DNA of 64,000 nt from Leifsonia sp. Root227 (GCF_001428745.1 NZ_LMIO01000004.1:558001-622000), one strand, 5' to 3'; shown: positions 25,275-34,802, counted from the stretch's first letter. Made by a program: numbers and translations. The notes: a model not told the origin generated them from the sequence alone.

Positions 25275-26515
25275 TCAGGCGAGCATTCCGCTGCCCAGCC
25301 AGTCGCCGGAGTTCCGCGCGCCGGGTAACGCGAAGTAGTAGCCGCCGCCGAACGGCGAGATGTAGTCCGTCAGCGGCTCGTCGGCGAGCCGCTTCTGCAC
25401 TGTCACGAACTGGCGTTCGAGGTCCTGGTTGAACGCCGTGAAGATGAGTCCCATGTCGAGGTCGCCGTTGGCGTCGAGCCCGGCGTCGTAGTTGTATGCC
25501 CGCCGGAGCATGCGCTGGTTCGCGGTGGCCGTCGTGTGCGGATTGGCGAGGCGGATGTGCGCATCCAGCTGGATGACGTCGCCCGTCGGGTCGAGCTCGT
25601 AGTGCGGGTCGTCGTGTTCGTACGAGCCGGTGAGCGGCGCCCCGGTGTCGCGGCGCCGGCCGATCATGTTCTCCTGCTCGTGCAGGTTGACTCTGTCCCA
25701 GAACTCGACGAGCATCCGGATGAGCCGCACCACGTGATAGCTCCCGCCGGCGACCCAGCCGGGCTCTGCTCCGCCTGCGCGCGCCCAGACGAGGTCGGCC
25801 ATGCTCTTCGCGTCCGTGGTGGCCGGGTTGCTCGTGCCGTCCTTGAACCCCATGAGGTTGCGCGGCGTCCCGGACGGACGCGGCGGGGAGATGAAGCCGT
25901 CCTGCCGCCAGCGCACCTGCATCCCCCCCTGGTGGCGCGCGTGATCTCGCGCACAGCGTGGGTGACGGCGTCCCGGTCGTCAGCGCAGACCTGGAGCAGC
26001 AGGTCGCCGTCGCAGACCTCGCGGCGGAGCGCGTCGTTGGCGAAGTCCTCCATTGTGCGCAGGCGCGCCGGCTTGGCGCTCGCCAGCCCGAACCGCTCGT
26101 CGAACAGCGAGGCGCCGACCGAGAGGGTCACGGTGAGACTGTCGGGAACGACGGTCGGGCCGAGGATGCCGGAGTCGCGCGGCGGCGCGGTGAGCCCCGG
26201 GTCGGGCGGGGTGCCTCCCGTGGTGAGAAAAGCGGCGCGCTCGGTGACCGTCTTGAGCAGGTCCGCGAGTTCGGCCCTGTTCGCGGTCGTCGCGTCGAGT
26301 GCCACGAACGCCGCGGCCCGCTGGGGAGGAGTGAGGATGCCCTGCTGGTGCGTGCCGTGGAACGGGTAGCCGGTGCGGGCCGTCCCCGCCGCATCAGCTT
26401 GCGCGCCCGCGACTGCACCGACCCCCGCGACTGCACCGACCCCCGCGACCGCACCGGCGCCCACCGCCGCGCCCGCTGCTGCCTGCAGGAAGTCCCGCCG
26501 TCCGATCCCGCTCAT
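25275..26515 (-). pseudogene. efeB: efeB: Tat-exported Dyp-type (deferrochelatase) peroxidase, frameshifted
   Basis: Two overlapping frames together encode one DyP peroxidase. The N-terminal part starts at 26515 with a Tat signal (GRRDFLQAAAGAA) and an Ala/Gly repeat, and runs to ...[12 protein letters not shown]. The rest, in another frame from about 25922, continues [14 protein letters not shown] and has the DyP signature [17 protein letters not shown] and an EYD-like end, finishing at 25275. The break lies in a run of seven G (C 25923-25929 on the plus strand); one more G restores the frame. It may be a sequencing error or a real inactivation. If intact it oxidises ferrous iron or removes iron from heme for EfeUO uptake. 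It overlaps efeO by four bases. Confidence 0.8.
26405..26456 (-). repeat. 18-base tandem repeat in the efeB signal region
   Basis: About three copies of an 18-base unit encode the repeated Ala-Val-Ala-Gly-Val-Gly segment just after the Tat motif. The repeat lengthens the signal-peptide/linker region in frame. Confidence 0.7.
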
Positions 26516-27729
26516 GCTTCCCTCCGGATGTCGCAGATCGCCGCAACGGGAGCGAGCAGCTCCAGCGTCCCGTCCACCGCGCCGTCGACCCGCTCTCGTT
26601 CCGCGCGGCTGAGCGACGAGAGCGGACGCCAGCTGCCGTCGGCGGCCCGAAACGACTCGATCAGCTTCTGCGTCGCAGCGATCGACGCCGTGGTCGCGGT
26701 CAGCCCGTCGTAGCGGCTGCTCAGGATGCTCGTGAGCGGCGCCAGGGCGGCAGACGCGCCGCTGAGGTTGGCGTCGACCGTGGCCAGCTCTGTCCCAGAT
26801 GCGGCGTCGGCGTCGCCCGTCAGCTCGAACTGCAGGGCGTTCTCGACGATCTCGTGCGCCCGCAGGCCGATGGCGCCAGGGTCGATCTCGGCGTCGGCGA
26901 TCGTGGAGGCGAGCGTGGCGACCGACGCGGACAGTGCGGAGACCGCATCCGTGGCCTGCGTGGCAGGAGCACCGGACCACAGCAGGGCCTCGATGCGGTG
27001 GAACCCGGTGAGGCCGGGGTCGGTGAGCGCGGTGGTGCCCGGCGCGGGCAGGCCGTCGATGGCATCGCCGGTGTTCCCGAACGCGTCGTACGCTGCACCG
27101 AGGGTCTCATAAGTGAGGTGGGCGCTGAGCCAGTCGCGGCGTGCCGCCGCTAAGTCGCCCTCCGCGGTGTCGGCGCCGAGCTCGGCCACCTGTCGTTGCA
27201 GCACGGGGATGCGCGACGCCACCCAGGTCGTGTACGTCTTGGCCACCGGGATGAGGTCGTTCCTGGTCACAGGCACGACCCCCGGCGTGAGCTGAGCGGA
27301 CGGCGGAGCCGGCCCGACCGAGACGGTTGGTCCGTGCACGGGGTCGGCGTCGGCAGGAAGACAGACGAACCGGTAGCGTCCTGCGCCGATCGTCACCCGC
27401 GCTGTGGCGTGCGCGCCTGCGCCGAGGCCCTCCAGGTCGAGGAAGACCTTCTTCGAATCGACGGCCTGCAGGTACACCTCGATCCCGGCGACCGTGTGGT
27501 TCGTCACCGTGAAGGTCTGCTCGCCGCCAGGGACGGACGCGTTCGTCGGCGCATCCTGACCACCCCAGCCTGCGCCGCAGGCGTCGGAGTCGGCCGCCAC
27601 CGCGTACGACGCAGGATGCTCGCCGGCCTGCGCGCTCTGCGACCTCACCGCGACCGTGACCACCACCGCGATGACCACCAGCGCTCCGAGCGCAGCGAAG
27701 AACACTGCGAGTCTGGAGCGCTTCGACAT
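26512..27729 (-). CDS. efeO: iron uptake system component EfeO
   Basis: 405 residues. An N-terminal membrane anchor (LAVFFAALGALVVIAVVVTVAV) is followed by a cupredoxin-like 'Cup' domain (TFTVTNHTVAGIEVYLQ) and a C-terminal M75 imelysin-like domain, whose motif GFHRIEALLW (H-x-x-E) binds metal. EfeO captures iron outside the membrane and passes it to the permease EfeU, helped by EfeB. The next gene, efeB, overlaps by four bases. No EfeU gene precedes it: upstream is an intergenic gap and a divergent dehydrogenase, so the permease must lie elsewhere or be absent. No clear DtxR/IdeR box was found upstream. Confidence 0.9.
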   Translation of the reverse strand: MSKRSRLAVFFAALGALVVIAVVVTVAVRSQSAQAGEHPASYAVAADSDACGAGWGGQDAPTNASVPGGEQTFTVTNHTVAGIEVYLQAVDSKKVFLDLEGLGAGAHATARVTIGAGRYRFVCLPADADPVHGPTVSVGPAPPSAQLTPGVVPVTRNDLIPVAKTYTTWVASRIPVLQRQVAELGADTAEGDLAAARRDWLSAHLTYETLGAAYDAFGNTGDAIDGLPAPGTTALTDPGLTGFHRIEALLWSGAPATQATDAVSALSASVATLASTIADAEIDPGAIGLRAHEIVENALQFELTGDADAASGTELATVDANLSGASAALAPLTSILSSRYDGLTATTASIAATQKLIESFRAADGSWRPLSSLSRAERERVDGAVDGTLELLAPVAAICDIRREA

Positions 27730-27921
27730 GGACTCACGGCCTCCTGGCGGATGGGCGGGCGGGGACGGCTGAGCCGGACCGAACCGGCAGGAGCGATGTT
27801 AGGAGGGTCGCGCATCCCCTGGTCGGCGCTTCACGCGTTGTTCACCAGGCCGTCACCGTCCGTGCCCCGAACGGGGGACGGGTGTGCTCGGCGCCCCTGG
27901 GCGCGGCGTAGGCTTTCTCCC

Positions 27922-28971
27922 ATGCTTGCAACAGTCATCCACGGTGAAAAGGACATCCGCGTCGAAGAGGTCCCCGACCCCGTGCTGTCGACCGGCGGCG
28001 ACGCCATCGTGCGCGTCGTCGCTGCCTGCGTCTGCGGGTCCGACCTGTGGCCGTACCGCGGCGTCACGCCGACGCACGAGGCGCACCGCATCGGGCACGA
28101 GTTCGTCGGTGTCGTCGAGGAGGTCGGGCCGGAGGTCACGACGATCGCGCCTGGCGACTTCGTCATCGCGCCGTTCTACGACTGCGACATGACCTGCGTC
28201 AACTGCAAGAACGGTGTCAGCACCTCCTGCCTGCACGGTGGATGGTGGGGCTCCGACGACAAGCTCGGCGGGTTCGCGGACGGCGGCCAGGGCCAGAAGG
28301 TGCGCGTGCCGCACGCCGACGGTTCGCTCGTCGCGACGCCGGAGTACCCGCGCGACGAGCTGATCCCGAGCCTGCTGACGCTGTCGGATGTGATGGGCAC
28401 CGGTCACCACGCCGCCGTCTCGGCCGGCGTGACGAAGGGCAGCACGGTCGTCGTCGTCGGAGACGGCGCGGTCGGGCTGTGCGCTGTGCTCGCGTCCGCT
28501 CGCCTCGGGGCATCGCGCATCGTCGCCATGTCGAGGCACGAGTCCCGCCAGGAGCTGGCGCGTGCGTTCGGCGCGACCGACATCATCGCCGAGCGCGGCG
28601 ACGCCGGAGTCACGGCCGTGAAGGAACTGCTCGACGGGATCGGCGCAGACTGCGTGCTCGAGGCGGTCGGCACCAAGGAGTCGATGGACCAGGCGATCCG
28701 CTCTGCCCGCCCTGGCGGAATGGTCGGCTACGTCGGCGTGCCCAACGGCGGCCCCGAGCTGCCCGTCCGTCCGCTGTTCAACAACAACGTCGGCGTCAAC
28801 GGGGGCGTCGCTCCCGTGCGCAACTACGTGGAGGAGCTGCTCCAGGACGTCTGGTCCGGCGCCATCGACCCCGGCCGCGTCTTCGACCTGGAGCTCCCGC
28901 TGTCCGAGGCGGCAGAGGCGTACGCGGCGATGGATGAGCGCCGCGCTATCAAGGTGCTCCTGCGGCCGTAA
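27922..28971 (+). CDS. zinc-dependent alcohol dehydrogenase (MDR family)
   Basis: 349 residues with the medium-chain dehydrogenase layout. The catalytic zinc ligands appear in VCGSDLWPYRG (Cys) and GHEFVGVVEEVG (His-Glu). The structural-zinc-like segment DCDMTCVNCKNG has spaced cysteines. The Rossmann motif VVVGDGAVGLCAV follows, with an Arg-rich turn (MSRHESRQELA) that favours NADP. The C-terminus ends RAIKVLLRP. It oxidises an alcohol or reduces an aldehyde; the substrate is not predictable. TAGGCT lies seven bases before the ATG (leaderless pattern). Divergent from efeO, probably monocistronic. Confidence 0.9.
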   Translation: MLATVIHGEKDIRVEEVPDPVLSTGGDAIVRVVAACVCGSDLWPYRGVTPTHEAHRIGHEFVGVVEEVGPEVTTIAPGDFVIAPFYDCDMTCVNCKNGVSTSCLHGGWWGSDDKLGGFADGGQGQKVRVPHADGSLVATPEYPRDELIPSLLTLSDVMGTGHHAAVSAGVTKGSTVVVVGDGAVGLCAVLASARLGASRIVAMSRHESRQELARAFGATDIIAERGDAGVTAVKELLDGIGADCVLEAVGTKESMDQAIRSARPGGMVGYVGVPNGGPELPVRPLFNNNVGVNGGVAPVRNYVEELLQDVWSGAIDPGRVFDLELPLSEAAEAYAAMDERRAIKVLLRP

Positions 28972-29004
28972 GGAGCAGACCGGTGTCGACCTACGGTTCG
29001 TTGG

Positions 29005-29427
29005 TCAGTTGACGATCTCGCCGCGCGATTCCGGTGGGAGTCCGGTGAGCCGGTCGCGCCACTGTTGCAGCGCTTCGGAGGTGAGCCTGGTCCAGTCGGT
29101 GACCTCGGCGATGACCCGGATGGGTTCGGCGCTGCGATACGAGCGCGTCGGGTTGCCAGGGAACTTCTTGTCTGTGACGTTCGGGTCGTCCTCGAAGCCG
29201 CCCGTCGGCTCGACGAGGTAGACCCGTGGCTCGCGATGGTCTGGCGCGAGCTCTGCGGCGAGTTCTGCCGCGAGGCCGGCGCCGTCTCGCAGCGCGGTGA
29301 AGTAGATGTGGTTCATGATGACATCGGGCCGGTAGTTGGACGGGAACCCTGGCGAGAGGAGATCCCCGGCCAGGAGATCGGCCGTGGTGCCGTGGTAGAA
29401 CGGCCCTGATTCCTGCGCTGCGCTCAC
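29005..29427 (-). CDS. arr: rifamycin ADP-ribosyltransferase (Arr)
   Basis: 140 residues from the GTG at 29427. The Arr pattern is clear: FYHGTTADLLAGDLLSPGF, HIYFTALRDGAGLAAELAAEL, VYLVEPTGGFEDDPNVTDKKFPGNPTRSYRS and IRVIAEVTDWTRL. This enzyme transfers ADP-ribose from NAD+ to the C23 hydroxyl of rifampicin, inactivating it; it is small and cytoplasmic. TATCAT (revcomp 29434-29439) lies six bases upstream, the leaderless pattern. It is a stand-alone gene, common in the chromosomes of environmental actinobacteria, with no mobile-element signs here. Confidence 0.93.
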   Translation of the reverse strand: MSAAQESGPFYHGTTADLLAGDLLSPGFPSNYRPDVIMNHIYFTALRDGAGLAAELAAELAPDHREPRVYLVEPTGGFEDDPNVTDKKFPGNPTRSYRSAEPIRVIAEVTDWTRLTSEALQQWRDRLTGLPPESRGEIVN

Positions 29428-29483
29428 AGCGCCATGATACGAGGGCCGGGGCGGACCGGTAGACGATGCGGTAGCGTGCGGAC

Positions 29484-30428
29484 ATGTTCCCTGTGATCGA
29501 TCCTGACGCACACGGCTGGGTGGAGAACCCGGACGGAGACAGCATCTACTGGGAGACCAGTGGCAACCCGGACGGTGTGCCCGTCGTCTGGCTGCACGGT
29601 GGTCCTGGTTCAGGGCTCGGGCAGGGCAACTACCGCAAACGATACGACCCCACGAAGTTCCGCCTCATCGGCATCGACCAGCGCGGATGCGGTCGGAGCA
29701 CTCCGTCTATCGTGGATGCGCTCGACCGCCTTCCATCGAACACCACAGACGGACTCATCGCCGACCTCGAACTGGTCCGCACCGAGCTGGGCATCGACCG
29801 CTGGCTCGTGACGGGTGGTTCGTGGGGTTCCACGCTCGCGCTGGCGTACGCTCTGGCGCATCCAGAGCGGGTGATAGGGATCGTGCTCGGCGCCGTGACC
29901 ACCACGGGCCGGGATGAGGTCGACTGGATCACGGAGACGATGGGACGCATCTTCCCGGAGGCGTGGGATGCGCTGGAGCGGTCGTCGAACCGCCGCCCGG
30001 GTGAGCGCGTGGTCGACGCGTACGCGCGCGTGCTCGCGACCGGCACGGTCGAGGAGCGGATCGCTGCGGCCGACGCGTGGGACGACTGGGAGTCGACCCA
30101 CGTCTCACTCGACCCCAACTTCGTGCCGGGTCCGCTCCACACCGATCCGATGCAGCGGCTGGTCTTCGCGACTCTCGTCACCCACTACTGGGCGAACGAC
30201 GCATTCCTGCCAGGCGACCGCGCCATCCTGAACCGTGTGGTCGAGCTCGCGCACATCCCTGCCGTATTCATCCACGGCCGCCACGACGTCAGCGGCCCGG
30301 TCATCACGCCCTGGCTGCTGCACAGGCAGTGGCCGGCCAGCCGACTGATCGTGGTCGAAGGCGAGGGGCACGGCGGCCCGGAATCGGCAGAGCGCATGGC
30401 GGAGGCGTTCAGCGGGTTCGCTCGCTGA
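29484..30428 (+). CDS. pip: proline iminopeptidase
   Basis: 314 residues, alpha/beta-hydrolase of peptidase family S33. HGGPGSGLG provides the oxyanion hole, GGSWGSTLALAYA contains the nucleophile Ser113, and the triad is completed by Asp in IHGRHDVSGP and His in VEGEGHGGPE. It removes N-terminal proline from peptides in the cytoplasm. The length matches the family (~315). TAGCGT six bases before the ATG marks a leaderless promoter. It is divergent from arr, only 56 bases apart, so both promoters share this gap. An epoxide hydrolase is a less likely alternative. Confidence 0.93.
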   Translation: MFPVIDPDAHGWVENPDGDSIYWETSGNPDGVPVVWLHGGPGSGLGQGNYRKRYDPTKFRLIGIDQRGCGRSTPSIVDALDRLPSNTTDGLIADLELVRTELGIDRWLVTGGSWGSTLALAYALAHPERVIGIVLGAVTTTGRDEVDWITETMGRIFPEAWDALERSSNRRPGERVVDAYARVLATGTVEERIAAADAWDDWESTHVSLDPNFVPGPLHTDPMQRLVFATLVTHYWANDAFLPGDRAILNRVVELAHIPAVFIHGRHDVSGPVITPWLLHRQWPASRLIVVEGEGHGGPESAERMAEAFSGFAR

Positions 30429-30575
30429 CCGCGGCGCTCGTCTCTCACGCGTCCGCACGTCCCGACGGTGAGTCCGGGGCGCCGTCGCGCTCGGCTTGCA
30501 CGTCGATCGCCTGGATGATCAACTCGAAGGCTACGAGCGCGGCGATGGCGGCCAGTCCGGCCAGCAGTCCCGCCG

Positions 30576-31973
30576 CTACTTCACGGCCTTGTTGAACCCG
30601 GTCACCGGCTGGCCTTCGTCGAAGCCGGGGACGCTACGGCGGAACCCGCGGGTGAGTACCAGCAGGTAGACGACGCCGAGGCCCATCCAGATGCTGCCGC
30701 CGATCAGCGCATCCACGTGGAGGTTTGCCCAGAGCACGCCGGTCAGCAGCATTCCGATGGCGGGGAGCACGATGAAGGTCACGATGTCGCGTGGCGTGCG
30801 ACGGCGGCCCTTGCGGATGGCGAACCAGGCGATCACCGAGATGTTCACGAAGGTGAACGCGATGAGCGCGCCGAAGTTGATGAATGCTGCGATCGTCTCC
30901 AGGGTGAATGCCGCGGCCAGCAGGCTGATGACGCCGACCAGCACGATGTTGAACGTCGGGGTGTGCGTCTTCGCGTTGATGTGACCGAAGAACCGGTTGG
31001 GCAGCACGTTGTTGCGGCCCATCACCAGGAGCATCCTGGACACGGAGGCGTGCGAGGCGAGGCCGGAGGCCAGCGTCGCGCAGAACCCGGCAGCGGTCAG
31101 CACGGCCTGCAGGGTCTGGCCGCCGACCTGGAGACCGATCTCCGGCAGCGTGCTGTCCTGGATCGCCTCTTCCGGGAACACGTGGGACGACGGGAAGCGG
31201 AGCTGCGTGAAGTAGGAGGTGATGAGGAAGATCGCGCCGCCGATGATCACCGTGAACAGGATCGCCTTCGGCATGATCTTGGGGGTCTTGGCCTCTTCGG
31301 CGTACATCGTGACCGCGTCGAATCCGATGAACGAGAAGCAGACGATCGTGGCGCCGGTCAGCACAGCGCCGAGCGTCACGCCGTCGTGCAGGAACGGCTG
31401 GACGGACGCGATGGTCCCGGCGCCCTGACCCTGGGAGAGCTGCGCGATCACCATGATCACGAACACCACCATGACCACGATCGAGAACACCAGCAGCAGC
31501 ATGTTGATGTTGGAGGTGCCGCGCATCGTCAGGTAGATGATAGAGGTGACGGCCGCGCAGTAGATGACCACCCAGATCCAGCCTGGCACGCCGGGGAACA
31601 GTGCTTCGAGGTAGCTGCGGATGATGAGGCAGTTCACCATCGGCAGCAGCACGTAGTCGATCAGCGACGTCCAGCCGACCAGGAAGCCGACGTTCGGGTG
31701 GATGGACTCGCGCACGTAGGTGTATGCCGACCCGGCGCTCGGAATGGCGCCGGCCATCTTGCCGTAGCTGATGGCCGTGAACATCATCACGACGAGCGCA
31801 ACCAGGTAAGCCGACGGGACGACGTTGTTCGTGTCCTTCGCGACCATGCCGAACGTGTCGAACACGACGGTCGGCGTCATGTAGCCGAGGCCGAGACCGA
31901 CGATCGCCCACAGGCCGAGGTTCCGTTTGAGCTTGCCGCTCGATGCGATCGCTGGCGCGATGGGAGTCGTCAT
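30576..31973 (-). CDS. APC family amino-acid permease
   Basis: 465 residues and about 12 transmembrane helices. The start at 31973 follows GAAGGAGAGACA. Helix 1 is GLWAIVGLGLGYMTPTVVFDTFG, and helix 2/3 has GAIPSAGSAYTYVRESIHPNVGFLVGW, typical of amino acid/polyamine/organocation transporters; ATIVCFSFIGFDAVTMYAEEAKTPKIMPKA is the conserved segment of helices 6-7. It would import an amino acid with H+ or Na+. Substrate unknown. There is no clear operon partner; the nitroreductase lies 182 bases upstream. Confidence 0.9.
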   Translation of the reverse strand: MTTPIAPAIASSGKLKRNLGLWAIVGLGLGYMTPTVVFDTFGMVAKDTNNVVPSAYLVALVVMMFTAISYGKMAGAIPSAGSAYTYVRESIHPNVGFLVGWTSLIDYVLLPMVNCLIIRSYLEALFPGVPGWIWVVIYCAAVTSIIYLTMRGTSNINMLLLVFSIVVMVVFVIMVIAQLSQGQGAGTIASVQPFLHDGVTLGAVLTGATIVCFSFIGFDAVTMYAEEAKTPKIMPKAILFTVIIGGAIFLITSYFTQLRFPSSHVFPEEAIQDSTLPEIGLQVGGQTLQAVLTAAGFCATLASGLASHASVSRMLLVMGRNNVLPNRFFGHINAKTHTPTFNIVLVGVISLLAAAFTLETIAAFINFGALIAFTFVNISVIAWFAIRKGRRRTPRDIVTFIVLPAIGMLLTGVLWANLHVDALIGGSIWMGLGVVYLLVLTRGFRRSVPGFDEGQPVTGFNKAVK

Positions 31974-32155
31974 TGTCTCTCCTTCGGCGGGCGACGCTGC
32001 GACTCTGCAACGACCCGCGACACTGCTATGGCCGTCTGAGTTCGGCCATATTCCCACAGATCCGGCGCGCGTCAAACTCCGGGACAGGGCGCGGCCGATC
32101 CTGTGCGGGGTCGACCACGCCCCTCTCGTAGGGAGTCGCCGTCAGGCGTTATCCG

Positions 32156-32746
32156 TTACGCGTTGACGACGACGATGTCGTCCAGCGCGGCACGGGTGCG
32201 TGGTGCGAGCTCGCGCTCGCGAAGTGGGTCGGGAAGGGCGTCAGGGTCGCCGAGCACGCCGATGGCGCTGACGGAGGTGGGCACGAAGCGGTCTTCGATG
32301 CCGAAGGCGGTGCGGAGCGCCTCCCCGTCGAAGCCGCCCATCTGGTGCACGTGCAGGCCGTCGTGGTGCGCCTGGACGCTGAGGTGGGCGACGGCCTGAC
32401 CGAGGTCGTACGTGGCCCAGCGGCGGTCGTTGCCCTCGGCATCCTTCACCTCGGCGAATGCGACGATGAGTGCGCTCGCCGATCCTGCCCACGCCTGGTT
32501 GAACCCCATCAGGGTCGCGGCGATGGTGTCGAACTCGGTGGTTCCGCGGCGGGCGACGACGAAACGCCACGGCTGCGTGTTGCTCGCGGACGGCGACCAG
32601 CGGGCGGCCTCCAGCGCGGCGGTCAGCGCGGTTTCGGGGACGACGGCGCTCGGGTCGAAGGCGCGGGGGCTCCAGCGCTCTGCGAGGGCGGGGATGATGG
32701 GTGCCGCGGTGACGGCGGCGCGCGAGTTCAGCTCGGCGATGGACAT
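32156..32746 (-). CDS. nitroreductase family protein
   Basis: 196 residues with the FMN-binding nitroreductase pattern: LAERWSPRAFDPSAVVP at the start, ARWSPSASNTQPWRFVVARR (substrate and FMN contact), a central WATYDLGQAVAHLSVQAHHDGLHVHQMGGFD and ALDDIVVV at the end. It reduces nitro-aromatics or quinones with NAD(P)H as a dimer. The start has AGGAG four bases upstream. A TATAGC box lies further upstream near 32802 (reverse strand). The neighbouring gene is an APC permease in the same direction; no obvious functional link. Confidence 0.9.
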   Translation of the reverse strand: MSIAELNSRAAVTAAPIIPALAERWSPRAFDPSAVVPETALTAALEAARWSPSASNTQPWRFVVARRGTTEFDTIAATLMGFNQAWAGSASALIVAFAEVKDAEGNDRRWATYDLGQAVAHLSVQAHHDGLHVHQMGGFDGEALRTAFGIEDRFVPTSVSAIGVLGDPDALPDPLRERELAPRTRAALDDIVVVNA

Positions 32747-33227
32747 GGCTCTCCTGGTGGTTCGAACGACATGGAAGCGCGTGGCTCCATTGCCAAGCTA
32801 TAACCATGCAAACACATTCAGCGTGGGAGTATTCCGACCCCCGGAAAATGAACCGTTTGTTACAGGTGTGTTAATTCTCCCCGGCTTGCGCCCGTCCGTT
32901 TTCTACCCGCATCCGGGGTACAAATCACATCGCCATCCCTGCGCACCGCGGTCGACGGGATGCGCAGCATCACTCTGAACGATTTCTCAGTTGACCGGCC
33001 TTTCCGCCTCCCCCGAACGGGGGTGTGTCCGTCATTCTGCCGACAGCCGGATCGTGTCCGCGTGTCGGCGGACAGGGGCGGGACGGGGCACACCGTCCCC
33101 CGTCGCCCGCTGCCCGGAAACGTCACTTGCGGCGCGCGAAACGTCCCGGCTAGAACTTGATCAACCCGACCGCCCAGATCCCCAGTGACGTGGATGACAC
33201 CCCCTGTATCTCTGCGAGGTCCCGTCC
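32747..33227. other. 480-base intergenic region before the polysaccharide operon
   Basis: No gene was found. The part near the nitroreductase (32790-32880) is AT-richer and may hold its promoter. The part before the synthase holds a possible promoter (33127-33156) and a ~70-base leader. Several GC-rich inverted words exist (for example CCCCCGAACGGGGG around 33011) but no riboswitch class was recognised. Confidence 0.6.
33127..33156 (+). promoter_or_regulatory. possible promoter of the hyaluronan-synthase-like operon
   Basis: TTGCGG (33127-33132), an 18-base spacer and TAGAAC (33151-33156) form a sigma-70-like promoter. A ~65-base leader follows, with GAGG eight bases before the ATG at 33228. 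Assigned by eye only. Confidence 0.4.
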
Positions 33228-34802
33228 ATGTTCATCTTCATTCTGCAAATCCGGCACATGCTGGAGGGGCATCCCGAGTTCTATCTGTTCGCCGTCTACT
33301 CGGCCTTCATCTGGGTCATCTGGCTCATCAAGGTGGCCGTCTCCCGCCGCTACCGCCCGTACACCGAGGACTTCGAGGTATCGACCAGCGTCGTCGTCCC
33401 CGTGGTGGACGAACCGCTCGATCTGTTCCGCGACGTCATCGGCCGCATGGTCGAGCAGAAGCCGGGCGAGATCATCGTCGTCATCAACGGCGCCCCGAAC
33501 CCCGGCCTCGTCGAGGTCTGCGAGGAGTTCGCGCCGCTGGTGCGCTGGGTGCACACCCCCATCCCCGGCAAGCGCAACGCCGTGATGATCGGCACCAGGA
33601 TGTCCACGGGCGACATCACCGTGCTGGTCGACTCCGACACCGTCTGGACGGAGAACACGCTCTCCGAGCTGGTGAAGCCGTTCAAGGACGAGCGCGTCGG
33701 CGGCGTCACCACCAAGCAGCGCATCCTGGAGCCGGAGCGGAGCTGGATCACCCGGTGGGCGGACTGGCTGGAGAACTCACGCGCCCTGTACTCGATGCCG
33801 GCGCAGAGCGTCGTCGGGCAGATCGGCTGCCTTCCCGGCCGCACCATCGCGTTCCGGCGGTCGATCCTGATGCGCGTCATGGACAAGTTCATGAACGAGA
33901 AGTTCCTCGGCGTCTTTCTCGAGGTCTCGGACGACCGGACGCTCACGAACCTCACCCTCAAGGAGGGCTACCGCACCGTGTACCAGCACACCAGCCTGGT
34001 CTACACGGATGCGCCGCTCAAGGTGAAGAAGCTGTTCAAGCAGCAGCTCCGCTGGGCTCGCGGCAGCCAGTACAACACGCTCAGGATGCTGCCCTGGATG
34101 CTCGGCCACGCCCCGCTGCTGGCGTTCTTCTTCATCACCGACATCATCCTGCCGTTCGTGCTCGCCGGGGTCCTCGGCGGCTGGGTCTACCGCTCGATCA
34201 CGGGTGAGGGCTACAACTTCTACGCCGGCTTCCTCAAGGCGTACGGCGTGCAGGGCGGAGTGCTCACGGTCGTCGCGCTGATGGTCGCCTCCTCCGTCAT
34301 CAGCATGTCGATCCGTCAGATCCGGCACCTTTCAGAGAAGCCGTCCGACTTCTTCCGCCTTCCGGTGTTCATCATCGTCTCCACGTTCTTCCTCATGCCG
34401 ATCCGCCTGCTCGGGTTCTTCCGCATGGCGCACGCCAGTGGCTGGGGCACCCGCTCCGGCGCATACTCCGGCGGACCGAACGAGATCAGCAGCGACGACG
34501 AGATCGCCCTGGCCCAGGCGCGGGATGCGCAGCAACTGGATGCGCAGGCACTGGATGCGCCTACCCGGGCCGAGCAGCTCCCCGACGCGGTCGGCGGCTT
34601 GACAACCACGACCGCCCTGAGCACCACGACCGCATTGGCCACCCGCGCAGAGACCCGCGCGGCCACCAAGACCACCACCAAGATCACCAAGACCCAGACC
34701 AAGACCGCTCGCGCCGAGCGGCGTCGGCTCAACCCGTACGCCGCCATCCCGTACCTGATCGGTATCGCGATCCTGACCATGGAGGCCCTGTTCCTTGTCT
34801 AG
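33228..34802 (+). CDS. hyaluronan-synthase-like processive glycosyltransferase (GT2)
   Basis: 524 residues. After two N-terminal membrane segments comes a GT2 domain: VVVPVVDEPLDLF, LVDSDT (Asp135 and Asp137), FLEVSDDRTLTNLTLKEGY (Asp235-Asp236) and QQLRWARGS (272-276), then four or five more helices and SGWGTRSG near residue 406. D-D-QxxRW plus the WGTR motif is the layout of class I hyaluronan synthases, closer than to chitin or cellulose synthase. It would add sugars from UDP donors and push the chain through the membrane. The C-terminus has a Thr/Lys-rich repeat (TTKTTTKITKTQTKT) and one more helix. First gene of an operon with GH26, UDP-glucose dehydrogenase and GalU, so UDP-glucuronate is a likely donor. 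The exact polymer is unknown. Confidence 0.88.
   Translation: MFIFILQIRHMLEGHPEFYLFAVYSAFIWVIWLIKVAVSRRYRPYTEDFEVSTSVVVPVVDEPLDLFRDVIGRMVEQKPGEIIVVINGAPNPGLVEVCEEFAPLVRWVHTPIPGKRNAVMIGTRMSTGDITVLVDSDTVWTENTLSELVKPFKDERVGGVTTKQRILEPERSWITRWADWLENSRALYSMPAQSVVGQIGCLPGRTIAFRRSILMRVMDKFMNEKFLGVFLEVSDDRTLTNLTLKEGYRTVYQHTSLVYTDAPLKVKKLFKQQLRWARGSQYNTLRMLPWMLGHAPLLAFFFITDIILPFVLAGVLGGWVYRSITGEGYNFYAGFLKAYGVQGGVLTVVALMVASSVISMSIRQIRHLSEKPSDFFRLPVFIIVSTFFLMPIRLLGFFRMAHASGWGTRSGAYSGGPNEISSDDEIALAQARDAQQLDAQALDAPTRAEQLPDAVGGLTTTTALSTTTALATRAETRAATKTTTKITKTQTKTARAERRRLNPYAAIPYLIGIAILTMEALFLV

Noticed and set aside
30445..30562. A short minus-strand frame with a hydrophobic helix (AGLLAGLAAIAALVAFELIIQ) after the APC permease
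   Set aside because: It has no ATG, GTG or TTG start before the hydrophobic part and would overlap the permease end; probably chance.
32747..33227. A riboswitch in the leader of the polysaccharide operon
   Set aside because: No conserved core of a known class (c-di-GMP, c-di-AMP, glmS-type) was recognised; covariance search would be needed.
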